Of a stretch of DNA of 64,000 bases, positions 12,001 through 23,100 are shown piece by piece (within the stretch, counting starts at the first letter, position 1; every line of letters starts with the position of its first letter). Source of the stretch: Heterotrichella gracilis (Eukaryota > Sar > Xanthophyceae > Tribonematales > Xanthonemataceae). Position numbers and translations under genes: made by a program. The stretch is from NCBI GenBank assembly GCA_032358255.1, contig JAULBX010004777.1, positions 1 through 64,000 of the forward strand. Direction: 5' to 3'. The notes below the pieces were generated by a model. The model worked only from the letters and a program-made list of their open reading frames with translations, made no database searches and was not told where the DNA came from.

Positions 12001-12555
12001 CTGGTCACACTGTGCGGATCACGCCTGGATGGCTCTGCCTTGAGCGGCCACACCTGACCAATACTGATCGTCAGCAACCTCACGCCCCGCTTCCCCCCCT
12101 TGGCAGTCCAAGAAGGGCGCTGAGCTGATGCACAAATACCCATTCCTCCGCCTAGTAAAACCCCAAACCCTGCACACCAACCTCACCCCCACTCTCCCCT
12201 TTTGCAGTCCAAGAATGGTGCTGAGCTGATGTACAAGTACCCCATCCTGTGCAGTAATAAAACCCTAAACCCTGCACACCAACCTCACCCCCACCCTTTC
12301 CCCCTTTCGCAGTCCAAGAAGGGCGCCGAGCTGATGTACAAGTACCCCATCCTGCTGGACGCCACCGCCAACGAGATGCAGCGCAAGGGCGACACCATGA
12401 TGGCCAAGTGGGCCGAGGTCATGACCAACATGCGGCCCAAGACCTACTTCCTCAGGCCCGACGTGGCCATCCCCCTGGGCCTGGCGGTGGTGCGCGAGTT
12501 CTGGAACCAGAAGGTCATGAGGCGGCCCGACCTGTACGCAGCGGGTGGCTTCTAG
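9013..12555 (+). CDS. Geranylgeranyl-reductase-family FAD oxidoreductase, membrane-anchored
   Basis: Seven exons: 9013-9412, 9567-9745, 9916-10063, 10259-10386, 11052-11273, 11660-11779, 12313-12555; 479 aa, phases fit. The N-terminus has one hydrophobic span (about residues 9-26) followed by SRKRR, suggesting a tail-out membrane anchor rather than a transit peptide. The FAD-binding Rossmann motif GAGPSG is at 56-61, followed by FPRDKYCGD at about 83-91, which fits the PxxKxCG(D/G) motif of this family. The second FAD motif GDAAGHIDPLTGEGIH begins near residue 340. The family reduces prenyl double bonds (chlorophyll, tocopherol or archaeal lipid side chains). The sequence differs from classical plastid CHLP, so the substrate is unknown. 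Introns 4 and 6 hold partial exon copies and intron 5 holds a truncated LINE. Confidence 0.85.
10588..10932. repeat. Tandem ~100-bp repeats and acceptor-side copy of exon 5
   Basis: A unit containing TGCATTGCATGCGCACCCAC recurs at about 10588 and 10692, with a variant at about 10968. At 10869-10932 stands a copy of the exon 5 acceptor and first 55 coding bases (compare 11044-11104). It is bounded by AG and by ATAGGTGG, so it looks like a cassette exon, but 55 nt would shift the frame. The real exon is 11052-11273. Confidence 0.75.
11303..11454 (+). mobile_element. 5'-truncated LINE copy with target-site duplication
   Basis: Lies in intron 5 of the flavoprotein gene. It contains CQDRSVRRMLVQ then a TGA, matching the LINE end at the start of the window, and a short 3' tail with AATAAA at about 11429. 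It is flanked by TTAAATATTCTCATGT (11287-11302) and TTAAATATTCATGT (11455-11468), which look like an imperfect target-site duplication. This is as expected for target-primed insertion of a short 3' fragment. Confidence 0.6.
12100..12255. repeat. Two acceptor-side copies of flavoprotein exon 7
   Basis: Copies at about 12103-12150 and 12204-12250 begin with GCAGTCCAAGAA, like the true acceptor at 12311. They continue through the codons for GAELM(H/Y)KYP. Both keep AG. CCCTAAACCCTGCACACC-type stretches join the units (about 12160 and 12262). The downstream copy is taken as real because it alone continues into the conserved C-terminus. Confidence 0.85.
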
Positions 12556-14524
12556 GTGGACGTCTGCGAAGGGTAGTCTGGGGATGGAGAGAAGAGCAGC
12601 TCGCGCCACATTTGCAAAGAGCGAGGACACTGTCCCTGTCCCAGGGTGTGATGCACGTGGCGTGCTGAAGAATGCGATGGGTGATGGAATCGGCGGAAAC
12701 TTGGCATAGCACTGCTGGCCAGCAAATGGCGTGGGGGACCTGCAACGTGGTTGGTTGGGGTGCTGCGCTGATGGGGCTGCTCGGCTAGCGCTGGCTGTGG
12801 CCGAGTGCTGAGCATATGGAGTTGGGATGACTTACAGGGTAGGCTTTCGAGACCAGCATTGCAATTTGGGTGGGTGGCTGACCGTGGCATGGAGGCGGTC
12901 GCAGCTTTGGCAGAGAATGGTGGACAGCATGCAGCTGCACATAGCAGCCTCCAGACCAGGCACGGCTTTGGATGTATGCATTCTAGTTAGACAGCACCTC
13001 AAGGAAAGTGCCACATTGGCGATCTTGCACTGGAATTGACAAGTTTAGCAGTTGTTTCATGCTGACGGTGTGTATTCAACATTACCATTTGCTTCCCCCC
13101 CTTTCTTGCCTGCTTCCCCCCCTTTCTTGCCTCCCTGTACTGTTGGCATTCCTGATGGCTCTATGTGGACTCCTTGTGCAACGGTAATTGAGGATGTATT
13201 CCAGCCTTGCACCGACTGTATTCGCCAGGGTGACGGTGGCCCTAAATCCATCTAAGCAAAGTGGCACAGCTTCATGCGCGCATTTACAATGGCATTGTCA
13301 ACTGTGGGGCAATAGTGTGGTGCCGCACGGCTTGTCCCAACTTGTTGGCAACCACATCCATTAGGCAATAATGAAAAACTGCCGTTGTACAACATGTGCA
13401 GGTGGCCTCGCTTGGTTGCACTTCTACTAGCTTACGATTGGGTGATGTGTTGAGCGTTTGTCAAGTCGAGACAGACCAAGCATAGAAATAGAAATAGAAT
13501 AATAATGTACCCGTCGCAGCTCAAACATAGGCTAACCGTAACCCATTTTTGGAAAGTGGTGCACTGCTTGATGCAGCCCCTGTTACAACCTTAGGGTTGT
13601 TACAAGGGTTTCCTTGCCTATCAGCTGATGGTATCAGCTCCCCCTGTCAGACGGACAGGTGGCACATGCATGGGTAGAAATGCACGCGGCCCGTATTTCA
13701 TGCAATTGAGCCATTTTTGACCCCCTGGCAAAGGGGCCCAGGGCAAGGCGAGGCGTTGGGGTCTCCAGACCTGGCGAGCTGGCGACCAGCCAATTGGACG
13801 CCTAACAAAGCCGCGGTGATGCCTCTGCACTCGCCTAAACACCGTGAGAACGTGCGAGCTGCGGTTGCTGCTGTTCAAGACAGGTGCTGGACTGGCTGCT
13901 AAGGGTGCTGTCCGCAGCAGGGAACCTCCAAACCTCGCCCCGGTGCGTCATGGCTGGATTTGGGGTCCAGAGCGTGCACGGCTTGGCCTGTCATTCGTCC
14001 TGTTGCAAGGCCGGCCTTGGAGATGGCTCATATTTGGGCCCAGGCTCGCCTTGTTGGGTATCTGCTTGGTCCCATTGGTGTTTGAGTTCGAATCTGCCAT
14101 GCCACCTGGCGAAGCTACATCCAGCCACTATCACCAGTGATTACCGCTTTGGCACAAGGTCCCAACACCAAAGGTCCCTTGCCCACTGGCATGTTCCCCG
14201 TTCGCTCTTTCGATAGTCTTGCTCGGTTCCTGTTGCGAACAGAGCTGGCTTTGAGCCACGGGGGGTTGCTGGTCGATGTACCGCTAGGGTACCACCTCTG
14301 TGGTGGTCCGTTGTCCCTCTGCATCGCTAGCTGTCAACGAGCACGCCCCTTCCACGTCCGATGCATGTATGCGTGTGTTTGTGAGTTGTTCCTCACGCGC
14401 GTATCAAATCACCTTTCTTTGTTGTCTCTCAGCGCCACCCTTACCCCCTTGTTTTCAATTGAGCAGGTCTACTAAAGGCAGGGTGTTCAGCCAGTAGGCC
14501 CACCACAGTATCGTCTGCTCACCA
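12556..14524. other. Intergenic, no supported gene
   Basis: About 2 kb. A short direct repeat of CTTCCCCCCCTTTCTTGCCT occurs at 13090-13132. ORFs up to 112 codons at 13620-14475 have no recognisable domain and overlap on both strands. They may be remnants of a mobile element, but nothing diagnostic is visible. Confidence 0.45.
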
Positions 14525-16024
14525 ATGGCCGTCTCATCCTTCTTCACGGTCACATGGGCTGTGCTGCTGGTGAGTGCAGTGGACGCATGTGCTTGTTCAT
14601 GAGTAACGGGGCACTGTGTGGTGTATACTCCCACTTTTTAATGGTCTTTCTGAAACGGTTCTTGACACCAAGCCCGGAGTTCCTGACACCCAACCTGTAC
14701 ACGTTGTACGCCTGGCAGGCTTCTCTGCGTTTAGGTGCTGCTGATAGAACTGCTGTGTCCTGATACCTGCCCTGTCCTGCAGCTCGTGCTGGTGTGCCAG
14801 CCTATGGTAGAGGCTGCAAAGCGGCCTCCACCCAAGAAGGTAGTGAGCAAGCCTCCGCCAAAGTCCACCAAGAAGTCGCCACCACCTAAGACCACCAAGA
14901 AGAAGTCCCCACCTCCAATGAAGAAGAAGTCCCCACCTCCAATGAAGAAGAAGTCCCCACCTCCAACGAAGAAGAAGTCCCCACCTCCTACGAAGAAGAA
15001 GTCTCCTCCCCCAAAGAAGGCCTCCCCTCGTGAGTCTTGCTCGCTTGATGTTCCCTCCCACCCCACGCCCACTGCCTCAAAAACCCAAGTTGAGACGCGT
15101 GGGGCTGCACTGGTAGCTCCATAGTGCATTGAGTGCTTGTTGCCTGCAACTGCAAGGTGTTTCGTTTTGCATGTTGGTTTGCTGCACGCCCACCTGCACA
15201 CACCCTTCTGGCTACTAACTTGGCCTTTATTCTCTTGCAGCACCCCCCAAGGCTGTGGATCCTCGCATCAAGAATGGCCAAAGTAAGTGTACTCTCCCTT
15301 TGGTTGCTTTCATCTATCATCTGCTGCACTTAACCCCTGCCCTGTGCATCCCTGGTCAGCTGATGTCACTCTGATACCCCTGGTTCCTATACCTCTGGGC
15401 TTACTTTGACGCCTCGCTGCAGGCATCCTTATTGATGATTCCGCGACAGCTGCGTATCAGACAGCGTACGACAAGGGGTGCCTCAACGGGGCCTGCTGGA
15501 CTCTGTGCCCCGAGCTCTCCACCCACATCAGCAAGCTCACCATCACTGCCCTCACAGCTACCAAGGGGGGCTGCACCAAGGGCGCCATCACCTCCATCGT
15601 CGCCACCTGCACCACCATTGACGGCGTTGTGAAGGCTGGCTTCACCATTGACGCCCCCTACAAGGCCTCCTGCAAGGCAGTTGCCTCCGCAACCACCGTC
15701 CAGAGCGCTGCTGGTGGCAAGTACAACTGGTTCAACCGCGTGATCCTACCTACCCCCATGCCCTTGATCTCCAGCAAGAAGATCACTGTGCTGACTGCCT
15801 CCACCTACCAAACGCTCCCTGATGACAAGGTCGTCGCCCCAGCCGGCACCTGGGTTGGCTCTTGTGAGAACTCCTTTGCCTACACCGAGCAAGAGGTGTC
15901 CGATTTGGACATCCAGTTTGACTATGAAGACCCCATGCAGTACCCCTTCCTCACCGGGTTTGCAATCGCAAAGGACTTCTCAATTGCAAGTCCTTTGTGC
16001 GACGCCAAGGTCAGCCCTAAATAA
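14525..16024 (+). CDS. Secreted SPPPK-repeat (hydroxyproline-rich type) protein
   Basis: Four exons: 14525-14569, 14783-15029, 15241-15282, 15423-16024; phases fit. A signal peptide covers roughly the first 26 residues (hydrophobic core VTWAVLLLVLVC, then VEAA). It is followed by a Lys/Pro domain with six or so KSPPPxKK units. Such Ser-Pro3 runs are typical of hydroxyproline-rich wall glycoproteins of volvocalean algae, where prolines are hydroxylated and glycosylated. The C-terminal domain of about 200 residues has several cysteines (GCLNGACWTLC, GGCTKG, GSCENS). I do not recognise it; it lacks the usual pherophorin cysteine pattern. Wall or extracellular-matrix localisation is inferred from the signal peptide and repeats only. 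Confidence 0.8.
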
Positions 16025-17070
16025 GCCCCAAGTGTTCCTGAAACAGCCTGTGCTGGCACTGTTATGCGATTAGGAATGTTGATCTGCAGGGCGCTGCAGT
16101 GTCGCCACAGCTGAGCTGCTGGTTGACCTTTGCCAGACACAAATGTTGAACATATTTGGTTCATCAAGTACTGTCAGTGTTTATTTGTGCCCCCTTTGCG
16201 CTAGCCTGCTCCCTTGGTGCAGCCTGTGCAAGCGGCGCTCACAACTAGATTTGTTATGTTTCCGATTTATTCCTATGTTGTGCCCCATGAACCTTGTGAC
16301 ACTGTTTGCTCGCTTGAATTCAGCTGGGCTGCTTCGACTGCACATTGCCAGTCTGGCCAGCACCAAGCAAAAGACCACCCCTGTATTTAGCGCAGTGGCG
16401 CGATAGTTCTTTTTAACTGTTTTGCGATTTACTGGAAAGCTTGCCAAACAGTGCTGTAGTTGTGTGGTGAGAAGCAGCAGAACCCATCTTTGATCTTGTC
16501 TAGCGGCCAGTGCCACTTCTCAGATATTGAGCGGGTGAGCCCTACTTCCCCACCCCACACTTCCCCCACCCCACCCCACCCCACCCACCCCTATCAACGA
16601 GGACTAGCCCCAATGGGTGAACATTCCAAGTAAATTCTAGACCCCAGTTTGGAAGATCTTGGCTAATGCCAGGGCAGTAGCCAATGCCACTCCAGCTAAT
16701 GCCACTCCCGGAGCATTAGACGTGCTGTCTGGCTGACCCATCAAGTGGCACCTCAATGGTGGGGGCCCAGGGGGAGCAACTGTCAAACGAGGATGGTAAA
16801 TTATGGGCTGAGGGGCGCGAACAAACAGTATAACAAGGTTTGCCCTGGCGACATAGCACCTGTTTATGCAAAGGTTTCATAAGCTCCTTTGTTCACTCCG
16901 TTTCGGGGCCTTCTTTGCATACGAATTGGGTGATAGTTGAGTTGTTGTACAGCCTTGATCAGCCATTGTGGGGGGTGTGTGGGTTCACCCAACTGAGCAA
17001 AACAGTTGCTACACTTTCCCCACCAACTCTTTGCCTGATAATACCTGCCACTGGTGGTTCGTTGTCAAGT
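16025..17070. other. Intergenic
   Basis: No supported gene. A C-rich simple stretch (CCCCACCCCACC-type) occurs at about 16545-16592. An ORF that runs into the next gene from 16840 has no conserved N-terminus and is best read as 5' UTR. Confidence 0.5.
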
Positions 17071-18684
17071 ATGGCTGGGAGTTTCAAGCCTGTGGTGCTG
17101 CTGTGCGTGCTTGGCCTGTCCTTGTTTAGTGGCTGTCTGGGCAAAATCACGGATGCTTTTGTGTCCAAGGATGATCGCTGCGTGATTCCTATCACTGAGC
17201 CCTTTGGGTTTGGAGCAGATGGCCGTATTGACGTCGCAATTGCTGACTTCAAGGCGTACAGGGAGGTCAGCACAAAATCCACAGCGATCGACTACCATCG
17301 CATGGGCTTTTTCATAGCAACCTATGAGGCGGGGGCACAGTTCGACGAGGAGCTGACTGAGTGCCGGTGTCCGCTGGATGAAACAGACAGGGATATGTCC
17401 CTGGTGCTGTTCACCTTGGATGGGACAGCCACCTATGGCGTAGTGCAGAAGAACTTCACCTTGGGGGACCTCATCCCAGACTACCTGGGTGGGCAGTACT
17501 CGCTCTACTTTGCCAACTGCGAGGAGTCCCTGGCCCTATCTTTTGAAGTCAGTGTTGCCCTGTACAACGTCAAGGGAGAGCGCATCGACTACCTCTCAAT
17601 TGGGGAGGACATGCTCCCACCTATGTACATGGTAGGGAGCCAACCCCATCAAACTCTCTAGTCAGTTGCATGCATTCCAGCAATACATCCAGGTTAGAAG
17701 TCAGCCTTGAACAAGCTTGCACCACTCAACTCTGTCCTGGCATAGCTCATGCCATGTCTGATTGTGTTTCTTTTGTGAACAAGGGCAGCTCTTTAAACTC
17801 TTGACTAGGCAGGTGTCTGCAGCACCGTTCTGGTCATATCCTGACTGCTTGCCTAGTGACTTGCACTTGGCGGTTCAACAGGTCTTGAAAACTTTCCCAA
17901 ATACTGACGCTGGTGTGTCCCTGTGGTCCAGATCGTCTTCGTCCTGTTCACCGTCATCAGCGCCCTGTGGCTGGTCATGGTGCTCAAGGCAGGGCAGTCC
18001 GCGCACAAGGTGCACTACCTCATGGTGGTGCTGACCCTGTTCAAGTCGCTCACGCTGCTGAGCCAGGCGGGCATGTACCACATGATCGGCCTGACTGGCC
18101 ACCCAGACGGGTGGAACATTGCGTTCTACATCTTCACGTTCCTGCGTGGCATCCTGTTCTTCACAGTGGTGATCCTGGTGGGCACCGGCTGGTCATACAT
18201 GAAGCCCTTCATCGCAGAGCGGGAAAAGAACATCATCATGGTGGTGGTCCCCCTGCAAGTGTTTGCCAACGTGGCCATCGTCATCACCGAGGAGAACACC
18301 CCCGCCAGCAAGTTCTGGTTCATCTGGATGGATGTGCTGCACCTGGTGGACATCATCTGCTGCTGCGCCATCCTGTTCCCCATCGTGTGGTCCATCAAGC
18401 ACCTGCGGGAGGCCTCGCACACAGATGGCAAGGCAGCCAGGAACCTGGTCAAGCTGACGCTGTTCAGGCAGTTTTACGTGATGGTGGTCAGCTACATCTA
18501 CTTCACGCGGATTGTGGTCTACCTGCTCAAGAACACCATGCCCTACAAGTACATCTGGTTCAGCGATGCAGCCAGCGAGCTGGCGACACTGGCGTTCTAC
18601 GTCATCACCGGGATCAAGTTCCGGCCGCACAGCGACAACCCATACTTCATTATTGACGCCGATGATGATGACAGCAAATTGTGA
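17071..18684 (+). CDS. GPR107/GPR108-like (LUSTR family) seven-transmembrane protein
   Basis: Two exons, 17071-17631 and 17932-18684; 437 aa. The start at 17071 gives a clean signal peptide (VVLLCVLGLSLFSGC). A cysteine-containing lumenal domain follows (DDRCVIPI, ECRCPLDE, ANCEES). All seven membrane spans are in exon 2, beginning IVFVLFTVISALWLVMV. The central region includes GTGWSYMKPFIAEREKN and the C-terminal part NTMPYKYIWF and ELATLAFYVITGIKFRP, both strongly typical of the lung-seven-transmembrane/GPR107 family (plant CAND7-type). The tail is short and acidic (DADDDDSKL). Known members act in Golgi/endosomal trafficking; G-protein coupling in plants is unproven. Confidence 0.92.
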
Positions 18685-20130
18685 ACACAGCCTAGGCATT
18701 CAAGCAGAGCAGCCAGCCATGCGTAACAAGTTTTGGATGGCTCATGACTTTGTTTTTCTTTTTTCCTAATGTTTTTAGCTTGTAGGCAACTGGATGCGTT
18801 TTCTTCCAGCACACGGCCGTGGCCAATACTGTTAGCACACGCTGTGATGTATCTCCTGGTCACGGTCACATTGTCAGGAAGCCTTGCCACGCTTAATAAC
18901 TGTTTGGTTCCTGAGGGCAAACTGGGTGATCATCGTGTTTACCAAATTTTGTCAATTCAATCACCGAGGCTTGCTTGGAAGCAATATGCAGAGCTTGCCA
19001 ACTGTTACACCTGGTTCTAGTCATGACAATCTGACAACAATGGCGCATGTGCATATTTTACTGAGTGGTTGAGCCGCTTACCCTTACCCCTCAGCTTTGG
19101 GTACGTAACACGTGGTGTGCATCATGCCCAGCAAGCACCGACCTGGGGCCAGGGTTAGGTGTGGATAATAACGACATCCAATGGGCATTTGTTGCACAGC
19201 CAGCACACTGCATAGCCATGACATGAACAGTGTAAACTGGGGCAGGACCCTGTAACTTCAAAATCTGAAGTGAATCATTCAAGGTTGACAATAAATACCC
19301 TGCCAGGCTGGGCAGAGAGCAGGCACTGCTGCGGCATCAAGAGGCTTTTCATTTGTGTACACAGTGTGGCCCACTGGCAGTGACACGGCGTGCTCACTGT
19401 AGCAGCTGTAGGTTTAGACAACTAGACCCCCAGGGGTGCGCGTCAAACTTTGCCCTTCAAGTTAATGCACTCAGTGGCATGAAGGGCCCGGGGCTTTAAC
19501 TCAATTTAAGTTAACTTTAAAAGCTTGAAGCTAATAATTATGCTGCAACTTGAATCAATTAGCTTAAGCATTCTTCAGAAGTCAAGGAACACCATCGGGC
19601 CTACGGGTCACAAATGGCTGTCGGGTTCATTCATGGGGACCTAGCTGCTAATGGTGTTACATGTGTGGCCATGTGCACGGCAACTTGAAGGTTTGATGCA
19701 AGTCTGATTGATCATGTTCTGATTCACTGCCGCAGCAGCTGCATCGTGATAATGGCATTCTGTGACAGGATGGGATTTTTGTGTATGCTCTTCAACAGTT
19801 ACTAAAACTACAGCGTCGACCAGCAGAATGTCATACGCAGTCAGCTGCACGACAAATCTCAGCAAATAATGTGTGCTCATTGACGGCATCGTAATGGCAT
19901 TGTCATGCGCTAGCACCCTAGCACGACAGCGTTCTCGCCACTGAGTGACACTTGCAAGATGTGCCATATGACAAGGCATAGCGCGCTATTGCCAAGACAT
20001 CGCACATATTACAAACAGGCACTGACACGGCGTGACCAGGCTAAGCAACCAATGCTACTGTACCATCACAGTCCATGATGACATCATTGCGGCTGAGGAT
20101 GGCACAATCCCCCGCCCAGAATCGGCCACC
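18685..20130. other. Intergenic between convergent genes
   Basis: About 1.4 kb between the 3' ends of the GPR107-like and AP-4 beta genes. It is less GC-rich than the exons, with no supported gene and no clear repeat. The ORFs are short and unstructured. Confidence 0.5.
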
Positions 20131-23100
20131 TCATCGGCTAAACCCCAACAGCAGATTCTGCACCAGATCCGCTGCTGGCTCCCCGAGGGCAGCATCATCC
20201 GCCTTGACCACAGCAGATGCGCTGCCCCCTGTGGCCACAATGAGCTCCACAAACACGCGCGCATCGCTGGCCGCCGATTGGCCGTGGAAGTAGAAGCGGT
20301 AGGTGGGCGGGGCGCCACCCGAGGCCATGGTTGCCAGCTGGCCTTGCGACATGTGGCGGCAGAAATCCTGCAGGAGGGCACAGGCAGGGAGGTGAGGCGT
20401 GATGGTGCGGACAGCATTTGGGGGTTGATGGAGGAAATCCTATGGAAATTGATGCCAGGGGAGATGCTGAATCACATGGAGCTAGATCTCGGGATGGTAC
20501 TATTGATGGCAGAGTTTTAAATTGCGCGCTGGTCTGAGTAGCATGCGCATGCCATGTGGGTTGACAGAAGGTCAATGGACCTATCCACTGATCCCTCACA
20601 ATACCCCTTGGCCCCTGGACACCACCGCCCACCCCACCCGCTACTCCCCACCTGCCTGCCCCCCCACCCCCCGCCCCCTCACCTGGTGCTTGTTGGCTGC
20701 TATGGCCGCCACCGTGGCAGGCGTGAGCGGCATCTGCAGCCTGGCAGCCACCTGCAGGCCCCCCCACTTGCCCTGGAACTCTGCGGGGCTGACATGTGGG
20801 TTGGGGCGCAGCTGGAAGTCAGGCGCAGGTGGGGGCGCAGGTGGGGGGGCTGATGGCATCCCCAGCAGGTCGTTTACCAGATCCAGCCCCAATATATCCC
20901 CGGATGGCGCCCCCAGCATGGAGGTGGGGCTCGGCCCTGCACATGCAGAATTTGATCATTAGATGTGAGCTTAAGTATAACATACAACCGCTTCCAATTC
21001 CACAGAGGGCTGGGGAAGGCATGGGTTTGGTAAACGGGGTCCTTCCAGCAGGGGTGCGCCATGCCCTGCAACTCCTGCGGCGGCATACACACCACCAAGC
21101 ATCACCCCACGCACCTGGCATCGCTGGCTGCCCCAGCCCATCCAGCGGGTCCCGCTCATCGCCACCTGGCAGTAAGCTGCTGCCCTCATCAGCCAGCAAC
21201 GCATTATCCGCACCTGCGCAATTGGCCACCACAGGCTGACTAACGGCAGTGGATTACAAGGCACGTGCATTGGGTTCCCACTGGTTTTTGAGCACATGAT
21301 CAGAAAAAACTTGAATCGGTCTCGCTTTCGCTTGGATTTGGGGCCCTCACGCAACCGCTGCAGACGTTTGCAATTGTCAAGAGCCAATCAGAAAACAGCC
21401 CTGCTCCTTCTCGGCAGGTGGACAGCAAGGTGGGCATAATCAAGAAACATCACACAGGGGATGATCAAGCACAACGTTACCTGCGCCATTGGCCATGCTT
21501 GTTTCCACCTCCTCTTCCGTGGTGAACGTGTTACGGTCCCCTTCTATGAAGTTACTGGAGGGGGTGGAATACACCACCGCCAGGGAGTTGAACTCCTCAA
21601 AGATCCGGTCCTGAAGCTCCGGGGACTGGTCCTCCGAGAAATGTGACAGGGGTGGCGAGGGGCCGCCGATCACGCGCTGCGCCTCCTGGAGCGAGTACTG
21701 CATCAACCTGTGGGTAGGGTTTACGGTTTACTCGAAATTGGGGTTTAGGGTTTCGGGCGAGGGGCCGCCGATCACGCGCTGCCTCCTGGAGCGAGTGCTG
21801 CATCAGCCTGCAGGTAGGGTTTAGGGGTTTAAAAAAAACGAGGTTTAGGGTGTAGGGTTTTTAAGGTTTAAAAAAAATGAGGTTTAGAGTTTAGGATTCT
21901 TAACGTTTACAGCAGGGTTTGGGCACAGCGCCAGCATCGCAATGGGCGAAGTGGGGTTGTAAAATGCGTGGAGAATGCACACGGATGTACTGACAGTGCA
22001 GCGGTGCACAAGGCATGTGTTTCAACCCATGGGACTAACGGCCACACCCATGTGTCCTGCACAGCCTGCACCTCCTCCACCCCACCTGTAGTACACCGCA
22101 TCCCCCCACCCCGTTGGTCCCCACCCTCTCAGCCTCCACCACACAACGCAATTGCACCCCTCAACTGACACCCCATCCGTTGTACACCAGCCTCTGCCCC
22201 CACCACCGCCCCCACCCCCCCACCTGTAGTACATGAGCGCCCTGCCATGCACGTCCTAGTACCCCCCCTCGCCGCCCTTTACCCTCTCACCCACCCCCGC
22301 CCCAACCCACCACCCTCCCCACCCACCTGTAGTACATGAGCGCCCTGTCGTGCACGTCCTGGTTGGGGTCCGCCACTCCCGCAGCAAGCAGGCGCCCCAG
22401 CAGCTTTTGGCACTCGGGCGGGCGCTTGAAGAACAGCCGCGCTGCCGCAGTCAGCAGCGCCAACCGCGTGCGCACCTGTTAGAAAGTATGTTGGTTTTTC
22501 CTTGAACAAAAAAAATATATTGGTTTCTAAATTGAACATAACTCGAAATGATGTATGGATAAAGATAAGAATGACAATGAGCACCCGTCGCGGGGCTTGC
22601 CTACCAGAGGCACTCTGGTTGCAACATGGTGGGACAGGGGCAGCATCCCCACAGGTGAGGCGTGCAGATCATATGCAACAACATGAAATGAAGCGGAACT
22701 TGATTCAAACGGTGGCTACTGCATACATAGGTTTGTATTGCAAAGTTCCAAAACTAGGGTTTGGGGGTTTGGGGCGAGGTAGCAAGGTCCATGACCTTCT
22801 CCCTTGCCATGTCAGACGCCAGCTCCTCCAGCACGTAGGGTTCGGGTTTAGGGTTTAGTTTGGGAGTGATGTGCTTACCTTCTCCCCTGCCATGTCTGCC
22901 GCCAGCTCCTCCAGCACAAGGGTTCGGGTTAAGGGTTTAGTTTGGGAGTGATGTGCTTACCTCCTCGCCTGCCATGTCAGCCGCCAGCTCCTCCAGCACG
23001 TAGGGCGCATCCTGGATCTTGTGCCCAAACTCACCCAGGATCCACACAAAGGCGGTGCGAGCGGCCTCCTCCTCGATTGCCTGCGGTTGAGGAATTGGAG

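Noticed and set aside
13620-14475. Overlapping ORFs suggestive of a mobile-element remnant
   Set aside because: No diagnostic motif of any element family could be seen.
14597-15329. Minus-strand Gly/Phe/Leu-rich ORFs
   Set aside because: They are the antisense of the SPPPK repeats; no signal or domain of their own.
17913-18699. Long ORFs of 247 and 168 codons overlapping exon 2 of the GPR107-like gene
   Set aside because: They are out-of-frame or antisense shadows of a high-GC coding exon; His/Pro/Arg-rich with no domain.
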